A stretch of DNA of 47,686 nucleotides from contig CAZTXQ010000021.1 of NCBI GenBank assembly GCA_964617375.1, positions 1-47,686 of the forward strand. The letters run 5' to 3'. Both the position numbers and the translations under genes were made by a program. Shown here one piece after another: positions 25,294 to 33,909 of this stretch. Below the pieces are notes generated by a model that made no database searches, was not told the origin of the DNA, and worked only from the letters and a program-made list of their open reading frames with translations. Source of the stretch: Firm-13 sp964617375. GTDB taxonomy: Bacteria; Bacillota; Clostridia; Saccharofermentanales; Saccharofermentanaceae. Positions within the stretch are counted from its first letter, which is position 1. Every line of letters begins with the position of its first letter.

Positions 25294-27396
25294 ATGAAAC
25301 CGTCGCATTTTCATTTCTATGCCGAACAAAAAAAGAACTCGTTCGTATGGCTCATGATTCTATTCGTTTCCGGCGTCGTCCTGCGGTTCGGACTGGCGCT
25401 TGTCACTTCGGCGAACCCGTTTATTATGCCGGACGAACTGCTGTATTCCAATATCGCACGGTCCCTTATCAGCGGAGACGGCGTGTCCTTTCGGAATCAG
25501 CCGATTACGTTTACCAATCTGCTCTATCCCTTTCTGATCTCACCGATCTACGCATTTTCGCCGCCCGGACTGGAGTTCCGCTCCATACAGCTTTTCAACG
25601 CGATCGCCATGAATCTTGCCGTATTCCCGACTTTTCATATAGCGCGGCGTTTTTTGGAGGACAGAAAGATCATCTGGGGAATCACGGCTGTTTCGATCCT
25701 CCTGCCGGATATGATTCTCATGAACCGGATTATGTCGGAAGCGGTCATGTATCCGCTATTCATGTACGTCGTTTATCGGATATTCCGGCGTTATGACGGA
25801 GTGGACAACACGGTCCGTGGGGCGCTTACGACTGCTCTTGCGGCCTTTTTCCTGATGGAGTGCAAGGCGGTCGCCGCGGTTGTGCCCATCGTCTTTGCCG
25901 GCCTTCTGCTTTTTGAATTTATTCTTGCTTTTCGAAAAAAAGAATCCCGCATAAACGGCCGGACGGCATTTCATAAGGATCTTCGCTATATCCTAATATT
26001 CATCGGCGCATTTCTCTTGCTGCTGCTGTCGGCACGTATCGTCAATCAGTATTTCTGGGGCGTCGATTACAGAGCGAAGTCTTTCTATCTTTCCGCATCG
26101 AGTGCACTTACGCTCGATCATATCAAGAGAACCGTCCCGGGAATTCTCCTTTATCTCTTCTTCGTGCCGGTTGCCATGGGTGTTTTTCCGCTTCTGGTTC
26201 CGGCCTCCGGATTCCGGCTTTTTTCCGAATCCCAGAGAAAGAAGCTTCGTTTCACACTGCTTTCGCTGAGCGGGTATGTTCTAGCCGCCGCATTTCTCAT
26301 TTTTGATCAGGAGACGATCGGCAACTACTGGCAGGGGCGCATTCACATCCGCTATGTGTTTATGTATCTGCCGATCCTGCTCATGTTCTTTTTTGCGCCG
26401 GCGCTGGAAAGATTCAAGATCAACCTGAAGCTTATCGGATCGCTTGCTTTTCTTCTGGCGATGACGGCGAGCGTTTCTTTCGCCGCGCTTTTGTCGAACC
26501 GCACCTACTGCGTGGACGCGCTATCCCTGTCCTATATCATCTTTGACGATGCGGCTCTTAACATGAAACTCTTTTCGCAGATCGCCTTTATCGTATTCAT
26601 TGCCGTCGTCCTGTGGCTGATGCGCGCCGGACTTCAGAAAAAGGCGGTGTATACCGTTGCGGTTTGCCTGATCGCCGGTATTGCGGCGAACAATTTCTTC
26701 GGTTACGACTTAAATTTCCACAACGCCGAAAAGACACTGGCAGCGGACGCGGGTGAGGCGGCCCGGATCCTGAATCATGAGCAGACACTTTTGACGGTAA
26801 GCGACGGACTCTATTTCGGCAATATCCTGTCCACGCTGGATACGGCCATGAGTGACGCGCCGTATATGGTATCGCTGGAGGATCTCTGCGAATCATTGGG
26901 AGATTACGGGAAGCTCGGCTCGGTGATGCCGTCTAAGTATTGGTCGGAGAATCCCGTGAATGCGGCGGATTCGATCGATTACGCCGTGTTTGAGAACGCT
27001 GCGTTCTATAAGCTGGTTCCCGCATCGGGAGCGACCGTTACCTCAACCGCCAACGGGTATTACGGAATCGTAAAGCCCTCGGAGTCCGGTCTCCTTCTTC
27101 ACAGCGCCCTTGCCGGAACAGACGGCAGCGGGATCCCCGGAGCAAACGCCGCTTTGTACATTTTCGATCCGACGCTTCTTGCACAGAAAGAGATAACGGT
27201 TTATCTTGAGATTATGGCAGTCGGGGGCGACACGGTTACGCTGTCAACGGAATCGGAGACCTTTACATGTGACGCGCCGGCGGGTACGAATTGGATCTAT
27301 GCGACCTTTACCCTAAGCGAAGGTCAAACGAAGCTTCCCGTACACATTATGACCGGGCTCGGAACAACGGCGGTTATCACCTACCAACTGATGTAA
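25294..27396 (+). CDS. GT-C family membrane glycosyltransferase
   Basis: A 700-residue membrane protein resembling lipid-linked-sugar transferases (ArnT/PMT-like). The first outer loop contains the acidic motif PDELLYSNIARSLISGDG, expected to be catalytic in GT-C enzymes. About twelve membrane segments run to residue 480. A C-terminal extracytoplasmic domain follows (about 495-700). ATG 25294 was chosen for its GAGGGAGAG ribosome site. It is followed after 16 bases by a small membrane protein and is probably co-transcribed with it. The acceptor is unknown. Confidence 0.8.
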   Translation: MKPSHFHFYAEQKKNSFVWLMILFVSGVVLRFGLALVTSANPFIMPDELLYSNIARSLISGDGVSFRNQPITFTNLLYPFLISPIYAFSPPGLEFRSIQLFNAIAMNLAVFPTFHIARRFLEDRKIIWGITAVSILLPDMILMNRIMSEAVMYPLFMYVVYRIFRRYDGVDNTVRGALTTALAAFFLMECKAVAAVVPIVFAGLLLFEFILAFRKKESRINGRTAFHKDLRYILIFIGAFLLLLLSARIVNQYFWGVDYRAKSFYLSASSALTLDHIKRTVPGILLYLFFVPVAMGVFPLLVPASGFRLFSESQRKKLRFTLLSLSGYVLAAAFLIFDQETIGNYWQGRIHIRYVFMYLPILLMFFFAPALERFKINLKLIGSLAFLLAMTASVSFAALLSNRTYCVDALSLSYIIFDDAALNMKLFSQIAFIVFIAVVLWLMRAGLQKKAVYTVAVCLIAGIAANNFFGYDLNFHNAEKTLAADAGEAARILNHEQTLLTVSDGLYFGNILSTLDTAMSDAPYMVSLEDLCESLGDYGKLGSVMPSKYWSENPVNAADSIDYAVFENAAFYKLVPASGATVTSTANGYYGIVKPSESGLLLHSALAGTDGSGIPGANAALYIFDPTLLAQKEITVYLEIMAVGGDTVTLSTESETFTCDAPAGTNWIYATFTLSEGQTKLPVHIMTGLGTTAVITYQLM

Positions 27397-27412
27397 TCGA
27401 GGAAAACATAAG

Positions 27413-28153
27413 ATGAAGAACCGGCTGAAAACCATCGCCATCATATCCCTTTTGCTCCTTCTGTCCCTACTGGTATACCTGATCCAGTATTTCATTTTCC
27501 GAAGACCCGAGGAGACGGGGTTCTATCTTCTGGAAGATCTGGCCTTTGTTCCGATCAACGTCCTTCTTGTGACTCTCGGAATCAATACGGTCCTGGTACG
27601 CCGCGAAAAGAAAGCCATGCTGGAGAAGGTCGGAATTGTCGTCAACGAATTTTTTGCCGAATCCGGACGCAATATTCTTCTTGCGCTTCGGGATTATCCC
27701 ACGGATTGCGAGGCGATTTACGGGAAGCTTCGGGTCTTAGTGAATTGGAGCGACCGGGATTTCAGTGCTTCGCGTGCGTTCTTTGCCGCGAATCCGGTTT
27801 GCGTCGATATCAGCGGGCATGATCTATATCTTCTTCGCACCGCTCTCGAAAAGGAGAAGGACAGTCTCCTCAGGCTTTTCGAGAATGCGAATCTGATGGA
27901 ACACGACGCGTTTACCGACATGTTATGGGCGGTGTATCACGTCTATGACGAACTAAGAAGCAGAGAGTCGCTTGAGAATCTGCCCGCGGCCGATCTCAAA
28001 CACCTGAACACGGACATCGAGCGCGCGATCCGGCTGCTGTTCGGGGAATGGCTTGACCAAATGCGTGTACTGAAGGGAAAATACCCATATCTCTACTCTC
28101 TGGCCGTCCGCAAGAATCCTTTTGCGTCGGGCCGGGTTGTCATTGATTCCTGA
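27413..28153 (+). CDS. Conserved membrane protein of unknown function
   Basis: A 246-residue protein with two N-terminal membrane segments (about 7-28 and 40-61) and a helical cytoplasmic part. I recognise no catalytic motif. The first cytoplasmic stretch VRREKKAMLEKVGIVVNEFFAESG and a helical domain rich in Leu, Glu and Asp suggest a scaffold or sensor role, but that is not testable here. A GAGGA site precedes the start. Confidence 0.65.
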   Translation: MKNRLKTIAIISLLLLLSLLVYLIQYFIFRRPEETGFYLLEDLAFVPINVLLVTLGINTVLVRREKKAMLEKVGIVVNEFFAESGRNILLALRDYPTDCEAIYGKLRVLVNWSDRDFSASRAFFAANPVCVDISGHDLYLLRTALEKEKDSLLRLFENANLMEHDAFTDMLWAVYHVYDELRSRESLENLPAADLKHLNTDIERAIRLLFGEWLDQMRVLKGKYPYLYSLAVRKNPFASGRVVIDS

Positions 28154-28226
28154 TCGCGATACGGCCGATGCGATTCCGATCCGCAGAACAGGACCGGATG
28201 ATGTAAGAGAAGAGGAGCAAACGATT

Positions 28227-28700
28227 ATGCGTTTACGAAAAGCCGCCGCAGAAGACACGGAGAAACTGATTGCAATCCGGATCGATTTCCTCGCGGATCA
28301 TACGGGCTGCCTGGACGAAGATGTTGAGTCGCATCTTCGCCTGCAGCTTTCCCGTTATTATAAGGATCATCTGAACCGTGATTTTTTTGCGTGGATCGCA
28401 GAGGACGACGAACGTTTCGTATCGTCTGTCTTTATGACCGTTACGGAAAGACCCGCAAATACAAGGGTTACAAACGGCCGGCTCGCTACGATCAATAATG
28501 TCTTTACCTATCCGGAATACAGAAGGAACGGACTTGCCGCGTCGCTTTTCGAAAAGATTCTTGCAGAAGCGCGTGAACAGAACGTCACGGATGTCGAGCT
28601 GGTTGCGAGCCGTGATGGCCGTCCGCTCTACGAGAAATTCGGATTCACGCCGATTGAAGACACATACATGCGGCATGAAGTCGATTATCAGAGATTATGA
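28227..28700 (+). CDS. GNAT family N-acetyltransferase
   Basis: A 157-residue acetyltransferase that moves an acetyl group from acetyl-CoA to an unknown amine. The acetyl-CoA binding motif A is VFTYPEYRRNGLAASLFEKIL (R/Q-x-x-G-x-G/A type) and motif B is LVASRDGRPLYEKFGF. ATG 28227 has GAGGAG seven bases upstream and begins MRLRKAAAEDTEKL as in the family. Its last 13 bases overlap the convergent GGDEF-EAL gene. Confidence 0.88.
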   Translation: MRLRKAAAEDTEKLIAIRIDFLADHTGCLDEDVESHLRLQLSRYYKDHLNRDFFAWIAEDDERFVSSVFMTVTERPANTRVTNGRLATINNVFTYPEYRRNGLAASLFEKILAEAREQNVTDVELVASRDGRPLYEKFGFTPIEDTYMRHEVDYQRL

Positions 28701-31033
28701 TCGATTTTACGGATCGGTTTCAGGAAGGTGTCTTCAAACTCTTCCGCCGCACACGGCCGGCCCAGGAAGAAACCCTGCATCTGCTTTAACCCGAGACCGT
28801 TTAAGAGATCGAACTGCTCACCCGTTTCCACTCCCTCGGCGATGCAGTCGACACCGATCGATTCGGTCAGAAGCAGGATGGATCGCGCGATCTGGAGGTC
28901 ATAACGGTCAAAGGTAATGTTGTCGATTAATTGCTTCGCAATCTTCACACGGCGGAAAGGGAACATCTTAAGATAGCTTAGGGAAGAGTATCCCGTTCCG
29001 AAATCGTCGATCGATACCGATATGCCGGAATCCTTGAATTCATCGGATATCTTGTTGATCTTGAAAACACCTTCCATAGCGACGCCTTCCGTAATTTCCA
29101 CGTCGATCCAGGACGAGGGGATTCCTTCCAACGCCATGACAGACAGAATCTGATTGGCAAACCCCGATTGATCAAGCTGTTTCGGAGATACGTTGATCGC
29201 CATTTTGAGGTTCAGATCGTATTCTCTGTTCCACTGTGCAATCTGCCTGACGGCCTTGGTCATAACCCAGTCTCCGATTCGGATGATCCAGTCAATCTCC
29301 TCTGCGAGAGGGATAAATTCGGAAGGATCAATGAGTCCCTTGCCCGGACAATTCCATCGGAGCAGGGCCTCCATGCCGATGATTTTTTTATCGGGCATGG
29401 AGAACTGCGGCTGATAGTAAAGCATGAATTCCTTGTTGAAATCCGCTTTTTTGAGACAGATTTCAAGCTTGTTCTTCCAGCGGTTTTTCTGCTTCAGAAT
29501 ATCACTGAAAACTACAATTTTGTTATAACCGTCGTTCTTGGCCTGATACATGGCCATGTCCGCGTTTCTTAAGAGTGCGTCGGCGCTGTCGGCATCGGTC
29601 GGGTAGACCGACAATCCGATGCTCGTGGTTGTCTGGAAAATGTATTCGCTGAGAAAGATCGGTTCCGAACATTTTGCGGATATTTCTTCGAGAGAATTCT
29701 CGACAGTGCTTAACGGGAGGTTTCCCCAAAAAGCGATGACGAATTCATCGCCGCCCAGGCGGGCGATCATCGTATCGGGTATATTCAGCGACGTAAGCCT
29801 TTTGGCAAGCTCAATCAGAATATTGTCTCCGATAAAGTGGCCGTAGGTGTCGTTGATCGTCTTGAATCGATCCAAATCCAGGAAGGCAAGAGCGATTCTC
29901 TTGTCTCTGCCGTTTGCCTGCACCCGGGAATTCAGTTCCTGCAGAAAGAACCGGCGGTTATAGAGGCTGGTCACGGTATCCTGATTGGACAGGAAGTCCA
30001 ATTGACGGTTCTTCTCGATCAGCTCAATGGTTCGTTCGTCTATCTTCTTTTCGAGCTCCGCGTTAAGCTCTTTTTCGCGTTCGAGCAGACTGTTGTTCAT
30101 ATTTGAAGTCTGAATATAATGGGTGATCGTATTGTGCGAAATAATTAAGAGACCGCAGACGAACAGATCGGGAATATTGAAGCCTTCATAGAGAAATACC
30201 AGAAGTGGAAGAGGCAGGAGAATCAGACTTTTAATGATGTAACCGACTTTGTCGACGAAATTTCTCTGCCGTTCCGGGACGATATAGACATTCGGAACCA
30301 GAATCGATCCGACGCCAAGTCCCAGAAGAGACGCCATATACAGTGCGTCGATAACCGAATTCGGGATATAGAGATTCTTGAAATACAGATAGTAATATAC
30401 AATGTCGGAAACGGCATATAAAACGATGGAAGACAGGATAAGACGCATAACGAACGTGAGTTTCCACGGACGAATGGACATATACCAGACAGCCGTGCCG
30501 ATGAACAGGAATAGATCAATAAAGAGACTTGCGGCGCTGTACCAGCCGTCCGTGTAAACGACAGCGATGCCGGTCAGGGATTTATCAAAAAAGAAAATCC
30601 ACAAGAGGAGCAGGCAGGCCGAGGATACCGCAGCTATATCGGTCAGGAGCTGTACCGCGGGCCATTTTTTTGCCGTATTTAACGCGAAAATAACAAGGCC
30701 GATTGCGAGAAAGAGACTCGTTGCGAAGTAACAGAAAAGAGCAACCGGATCCTCGGACGGATCAGCAAGCGCGAACAGCGTGTTGATGGCCCACGACAGA
30801 TCCGCGGCCGCCCAGAACAAAGAAGCGATACAGAAGTTAAGCCATATGTATCGGCGGAAGTCGGATTTGTCCGCACGGCGGAAAGAGAGGAACAGGAGAG
30901 TGGCAGACAACAGTGCTCCGATCGGAGAAAGCAGATTCCCCCAGAAATCGGATTGAAAAACCGTAGCGGATGCGTAGAGTGCGAAGTAGACGAGAACAAC
31001 GATAACCGTCCGGACAACGCCTTTGTTGTTCAT
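28688..31033 (-). CDS. Membrane GGDEF-EAL protein (c-di-GMP synthesis and breakdown)
   Basis: A 781-residue signalling protein. About nine or ten membrane segments (residues 1-300) are followed by a short coiled coil (about 305-345), a GGDEF domain (about 345-505) and an EAL domain (about 520-770). RLGGDEF is intact. The EAL motif (MEALLRW), DDFGTGYSSLSYL loop and AEGVET are intact, so phosphodiesterase activity is plausible. The residue before GGDEF where cyclases carry an inhibitory RxxD has NIPD instead, so product feedback inhibition is likely absent. The sensed signal is unknown. An inverted repeat spans its promoter (31054-31115). Confidence 0.92.
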   Translation of the reverse strand: MNNKGVVRTVIVVLVYFALYASATVFQSDFWGNLLSPIGALLSATLLFLSFRRADKSDFRRYIWLNFCIASLFWAAADLSWAINTLFALADPSEDPVALFCYFATSLFLAIGLVIFALNTAKKWPAVQLLTDIAAVSSACLLLLWIFFFDKSLTGIAVVYTDGWYSAASLFIDLFLFIGTAVWYMSIRPWKLTFVMRLILSSIVLYAVSDIVYYYLYFKNLYIPNSVIDALYMASLLGLGVGSILVPNVYIVPERQRNFVDKVGYIIKSLILLPLPLLVFLYEGFNIPDLFVCGLLIISHNTITHYIQTSNMNNSLLEREKELNAELEKKIDERTIELIEKNRQLDFLSNQDTVTSLYNRRFFLQELNSRVQANGRDKRIALAFLDLDRFKTINDTYGHFIGDNILIELAKRLTSLNIPDTMIARLGGDEFVIAFWGNLPLSTVENSLEEISAKCSEPIFLSEYIFQTTTSIGLSVYPTDADSADALLRNADMAMYQAKNDGYNKIVVFSDILKQKNRWKNKLEICLKKADFNKEFMLYYQPQFSMPDKKIIGMEALLRWNCPGKGLIDPSEFIPLAEEIDWIIRIGDWVMTKAVRQIAQWNREYDLNLKMAINVSPKQLDQSGFANQILSVMALEGIPSSWIDVEITEGVAMEGVFKINKISDEFKDSGISVSIDDFGTGYSSLSYLKMFPFRRVKIAKQLIDNITFDRYDLQIARSILLLTESIGVDCIAEGVETGEQFDLLNGLGLKQMQGFFLGRPCAAEEFEDTFLKPIRKIDHNL

Positions 31034-31053
31034 TTACTTTCCCCAATCCATCG

Positions 31054-31115
31054 TTTTTATCAGAAGATCCAACCCTTGATAAGATTATTATACTTCTCAA
31101 ATCGTCTGATAAAAA
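31054..31115. promoter_or_regulatory. Inverted repeats flanking the GGDEF-EAL promoter
   Basis: TTTTTATCAGA (31054-31064) and TCTGATAAAAA (31105-31115) are perfect 11-bp inverted repeats. With one bulged base they extend to 15 bp (adding CATC and GATG). A minus-strand TATAAT (31092-31087) lies between them. Paired operators for a regulator or a stable hairpin are both possible. Confidence 0.5.
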
Positions 31116-31204
31116 GATGGAAAAGCGGTGATCAGAACAGGCATTTTACGTCTGCAGAACAGTTATTTTTATGAAAATATTGGTTAATAAAGGAGAATCG
31201 CCGG

Positions 31205-32188
31205 TTAGCAGACGCAGTTTCTGCCGCAGTTCTTGGACTGATAAAGCATGGTGTCGGCGTCGTGAACAACGTCTTTCGCATCACCGGAACCATCACAACA
31301 AGAGACTCCGATGCTGATCGTAAGATTCATCTCGATACCGGCATACGTGAATACTTTCTTCTGAAGACTTTCACGGAGGCGGTCGGCCAGCAGATGTCCG
31401 CCCGCAAGGTCGCAGTCCGGCAGAAGAAGGGCAAATTCGTCTCCTCCGTATCGGAATGCGTAATCCGAGCTCCGGGTATGATCAACCAGAAATTTGGCGA
31501 CATTCCGGATCATCGCGTCGCCCGCAAGATGACCGTATGTATCGTTTATTTTCTTGAAAACGTCGATATCGACCAGAAGCAGACAAAAATAGGAGAGCCG
31601 GCCCTTTTCTTTAAGCCTTGCATAGCTCTTGACGGTCTTCTGGAGAATATCGTAGAAATGTCTCCGGTTGTAGAGGCTGGAGAGCTCGTCGACGATCGCC
31701 AGTTCCTTGAGCTTGGCATTCGCGGCCGCCAGCTGGTCATTGACGCGCTCGAGCTCCTGTTCTGCCTGTTTTAAGGCCGTGATGTTTCTGGTCGTGCCCC
31801 ATGTTCCGGCAAGTACGCCGTGATCGTCATAAAGGGGGTACTTCGATGCGGAAAACCATATGACTTGCCCGTCTTCCTTCTCGAGTCTCTCAATCCGCCC
31901 GATAATCGGTTTGCCGGAACGCATAATCTCCTGTTCATCCGCAAGCGACCGGTTTGCAAAAACCGGGGGATAAAAATCCGCGTCGCTCTTCCCGATCAAT
32001 TGCTCGGGACTGTCGACACCAAACTCAATGGCATGTGCCTTGCTGTTCAGAAGAAAAACTGAATTGAGATCCTTAAAATAAATCGTGTCGAAGGAATTGT
32101 CCATGATGGTGCGTACAAGCTGACGGTCTGTAAGGTGCGTCGCTGCAACAGATGCGCACAAATTGCTATCGGAAAGATCAAAACACAT
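31205..32188 (-). CDS. PAS-GGDEF diguanylate cyclase
   Basis: A 327-residue soluble protein. The N-terminal PAS domain (about 20-140; DTIYFKDLNSVFLLNSKAHA, GKSDADFYP, GTTRNITALKQAEQELERV) leads through a coiled coil into a GGDEF domain (about 165-325). FRYGGDEF is intact and is preceded by an RSSD inhibitory site. The ATG at 32188 follows a GGAGG site six bases upstream; a TTG at 32200 would place that site inside the coding region. A close paralogue lies at 45181-46146. The PAS ligand is unknown. Confidence 0.92.
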   Translation of the reverse strand: MCFDLSDSNLCASVAATHLTDRQLVRTIMDNSFDTIYFKDLNSVFLLNSKAHAIEFGVDSPEQLIGKSDADFYPPVFANRSLADEQEIMRSGKPIIGRIERLEKEDGQVIWFSASKYPLYDDHGVLAGTWGTTRNITALKQAEQELERVNDQLAAANAKLKELAIVDELSSLYNRRHFYDILQKTVKSYARLKEKGRLSYFCLLLVDIDVFKKINDTYGHLAGDAMIRNVAKFLVDHTRSSDYAFRYGGDEFALLLPDCDLAGGHLLADRLRESLQKKVFTYAGIEMNLTISIGVSCCDGSGDAKDVVHDADTMLYQSKNCGRNCVC

Positions 32189-32401
32189 TTTTGCCTCCAA
32201 GTACCGGACCCTCCCGGTTCATTCTTATGACAGCTGTGATAATGCATTTATAACCGTTAAATTAACTCAAATTATACCAAAAGATACAAATCAACAACCA
32301 TGCAAAGAACGTTTTACATTGTAAAATTTGTTCAATTTGCGCTCTGAATGGCGCTTTTTTGCGCCGGATGGGAAGAGATCAGGATTACAAATTCTCGTAT
32401 G

Positions 32402-32410
32402 TGATATAAT
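32402..32410 (+). promoter_or_regulatory. Extended -10 promoter upstream of the RT locus
   Basis: TGATATAAT (32402-32410) is a perfect extended -10 element, TGn followed by TATAAT. A matching -35 is weak, as is usual with this promoter class. Transcription should begin near 32416, about 210 bases before the RT start codon. Confidence 0.65.
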
Positions 32411-32415
32411 TAGAA

Positions 32416-32602
32416 CAATCCCGCTGCAGATCGGAAGCTACGAAGGTGCCTCTGAATGGGCGAAGCCTGAACCGTTTTTATTCTTTGGAGGCAGAGGCTC
32501 CAGGTTCAACCCGGTATTGCTTACAGCAATTTCAAAAGATTCTTCGGACTATAGCGGGTAAGGGGGGCTGCCATCTATCTTACCCGGACGGATGGCAGCC
32601 CT
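32416..32602 (+). ncRNA. Candidate structured RNA upstream of the reverse transcriptase
   Basis: Between the promoter and the RT start lies a segment dense in complementary pairs. An outer stem joins CCCGCT (32420-32425) to AGCGGG (32553-32558). GCCTCTG (32448-32454) pairs with CAGAGGC (32492-32498), while TGAACC (32468-32473) in its loop pairs with GGTTCA (32503-32508): an H-type pseudoknot. ATTGCT/AGCAAT (32516-32530) is a small hairpin. GGGCTGCCATC (32565-32575) pairs with GATGGCAGCCC (32591-32601), and CGGGTAAG (32555-32562) can pair with CTTACCCG (32579-32586) as a second pseudoknot. RNA partners encoded just upstream of the enzyme are known for retrons and several defence RTs. Function here is inferred from position and structure. 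Confidence 0.6.
32565..32601 (+). promoter_or_regulatory. Strong hairpin just before the RT ribosome-binding site
   Basis: A perfect 11-bp stem with a 15-base loop ends 12 bases before GGAGG of the RT gene. Only a weak U-rich run follows, so it is a poor terminator. It may partly terminate transcription, cap the RNA's 3' end, or control RT translation. Confidence 0.6.
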
Positions 32603-32625
32603 GTTTGTCCCGCGGAGGATTTGAG

Positions 32626-33909
32626 ATGTCATTTCTGTCTGAGTTCTGGGATGAGGGCCTTCGCGATTATCTCGAATGCGAGATTGCGGAGGAAGAGGCA
32701 AATACAGATCTTACGCCCGAAGAAGTTCTCGATCGGGCGGAACTTTTCCTCGCTCTGAAACTTTGTCCCGGCATACCGACCCGCAGCCGGATCAATAAAT
32801 TCGGTTCCGGAAAGAAGCGGACAATCTATATTTACCCTCCCGAAGATCAGCTTATGTTAAAAGCCGTCCATTACTGCCTGGCGCGTTCGGATCTCGGGCT
32901 CTTGCCCTGTTGTCTCGCATTTCGTCCGGGCTTCTCGGTTCACCGCGCTTTTCGCAAGGTCATGAACGATGCCCGCGAGGAATACGGCTGTATCCGGCTG
33001 GATATCACGAATTATTTCAACAGTATACCGGCCGAATCTCTTGCCGGCGTTCTCGAGAACCGGCTTTCCGCTATACCCGGGGTCGTTCCGGCACTTAAGG
33101 GTCTTCTTCTCGACACCCGAATTATAGAGAACGGCGTGGAGACCCGGGACACGGAAAAAGGCGCGATGGCCGGAATGCCGCTGGCACCGCTTTTCGCGAA
33201 TCTGTATCTGTCGGATTTCGACCGCGAGATGGTGGAAACGGTCCCCGTATACGGGCGGTATTCCGACGATCTCGTTCTCTTTTGCCCGCCCGAAAAGATA
33301 CCGGCCGTCATGGAAGAGATCCGTGAAGCACTCCTTAAGAGAGGGCTCTCGCTCAACGAAGGAAAGACCAGAATCACCGGCCCCGGCGAAAAATGGGAGT
33401 TTCTTGGGCTCTCCTGCGACAAGGGAAACGTCAGTCTTTCGGACGCGGCCATAAAGAAGATGAAAGGCAAAATCTCCCGGTCCGCCCGCAAACTGTATCG
33501 CTGGAAGCTGTCCAAAAACGCGTCGACCGAGCGGGCCGTGCGCGCAATGATCCGGAAATTCCAGTTCAAGTTCTTCGGCACCGGAGGAGAGGACGACGAG
33601 CTTACCTGGAGCCGGTGGTATTTTCCGCTCATAAACCGCACGGAGGGCCTCCGAGAGGTGGACCAATACCTGCAGCAATGGATGCGTTATCTTGCCGACG
33701 GGCGCCATCGCAAGTTAAACTATAAGAAGATTCCTTACTCGCTGCTTCGTGAATATGGCTATGTACCGCTGTTGAGCGTGTACCGCGACATGAGAAGAGA
33801 TCCGGTTCACCTCCGGACCCAAACGGGATCCGGCATTCCGAAAGGGAGGATTCAATCGTATGCAGATAAGACCGATTCGAAAAATTGTGACGGGTACCAC
33901 GCAGTATGA
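32626..33909 (+). CDS. Reverse transcriptase, stand-alone, unassigned group
   Basis: A 427-residue RNA-directed DNA polymerase. Palm motifs are RLDITNYFNSI (about 124-134, D126), KGAMAGMPLAPLFANLYLSDFD (about 178-199) and the catalytic YSDD (212-215). LSLNEGKTRI and FLGL (259-262) follow, then a helical thumb and a C-terminal region containing SLLREYGYVPLLSVYRDM. There is no maturase, HNH endonuclease or Cas1 domain. FLGL stands where retron enzymes carry VTG, and the PLAPLFAN box differs from the DGR type. ATG 32626 has GGAGG seven bases upstream; the frame is open back to 32446 but would cross the RNA structures. Best described as an unknown-group RT, possibly of the defence type. It overlaps the pirin gene by 50 bases. 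Confidence 0.88.
   Translation: MSFLSEFWDEGLRDYLECEIAEEEANTDLTPEEVLDRAELFLALKLCPGIPTRSRINKFGSGKKRTIYIYPPEDQLMLKAVHYCLARSDLGLLPCCLAFRPGFSVHRAFRKVMNDAREEYGCIRLDITNYFNSIPAESLAGVLENRLSAIPGVVPALKGLLLDTRIIENGVETRDTEKGAMAGMPLAPLFANLYLSDFDREMVETVPVYGRYSDDLVLFCPPEKIPAVMEEIREALLKRGLSLNEGKTRITGPGEKWEFLGLSCDKGNVSLSDAAIKKMKGKISRSARKLYRWKLSKNASTERAVRAMIRKFQFKFFGTGGEDDELTWSRWYFPLINRTEGLREVDQYLQQWMRYLADGRHRKLNYKKIPYSLLREYGYVPLLSVYRDMRRDPVHLRTQTGSGIPKGRIQSYADKTDSKNCDGYHAV

Noticed and set aside
32446..32625. Upstream extension of the RT coding region to a GTG at 32446
   Set aside because: No ribosome site. It would translate through the paired elements, and the added residues are not RT-like.
32416..33909. 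Retron
   Set aside because: The RT carries FLGL instead of the VTG motif, and the RNA lacks a clear msr/msd arrangement. The closing stem alone is not sufficient.
32416..33909. Diversity-generating retroelement
   Set aside because: No template/variable repeat pair, no Avd-like gene and no variable target protein were found around the RT.
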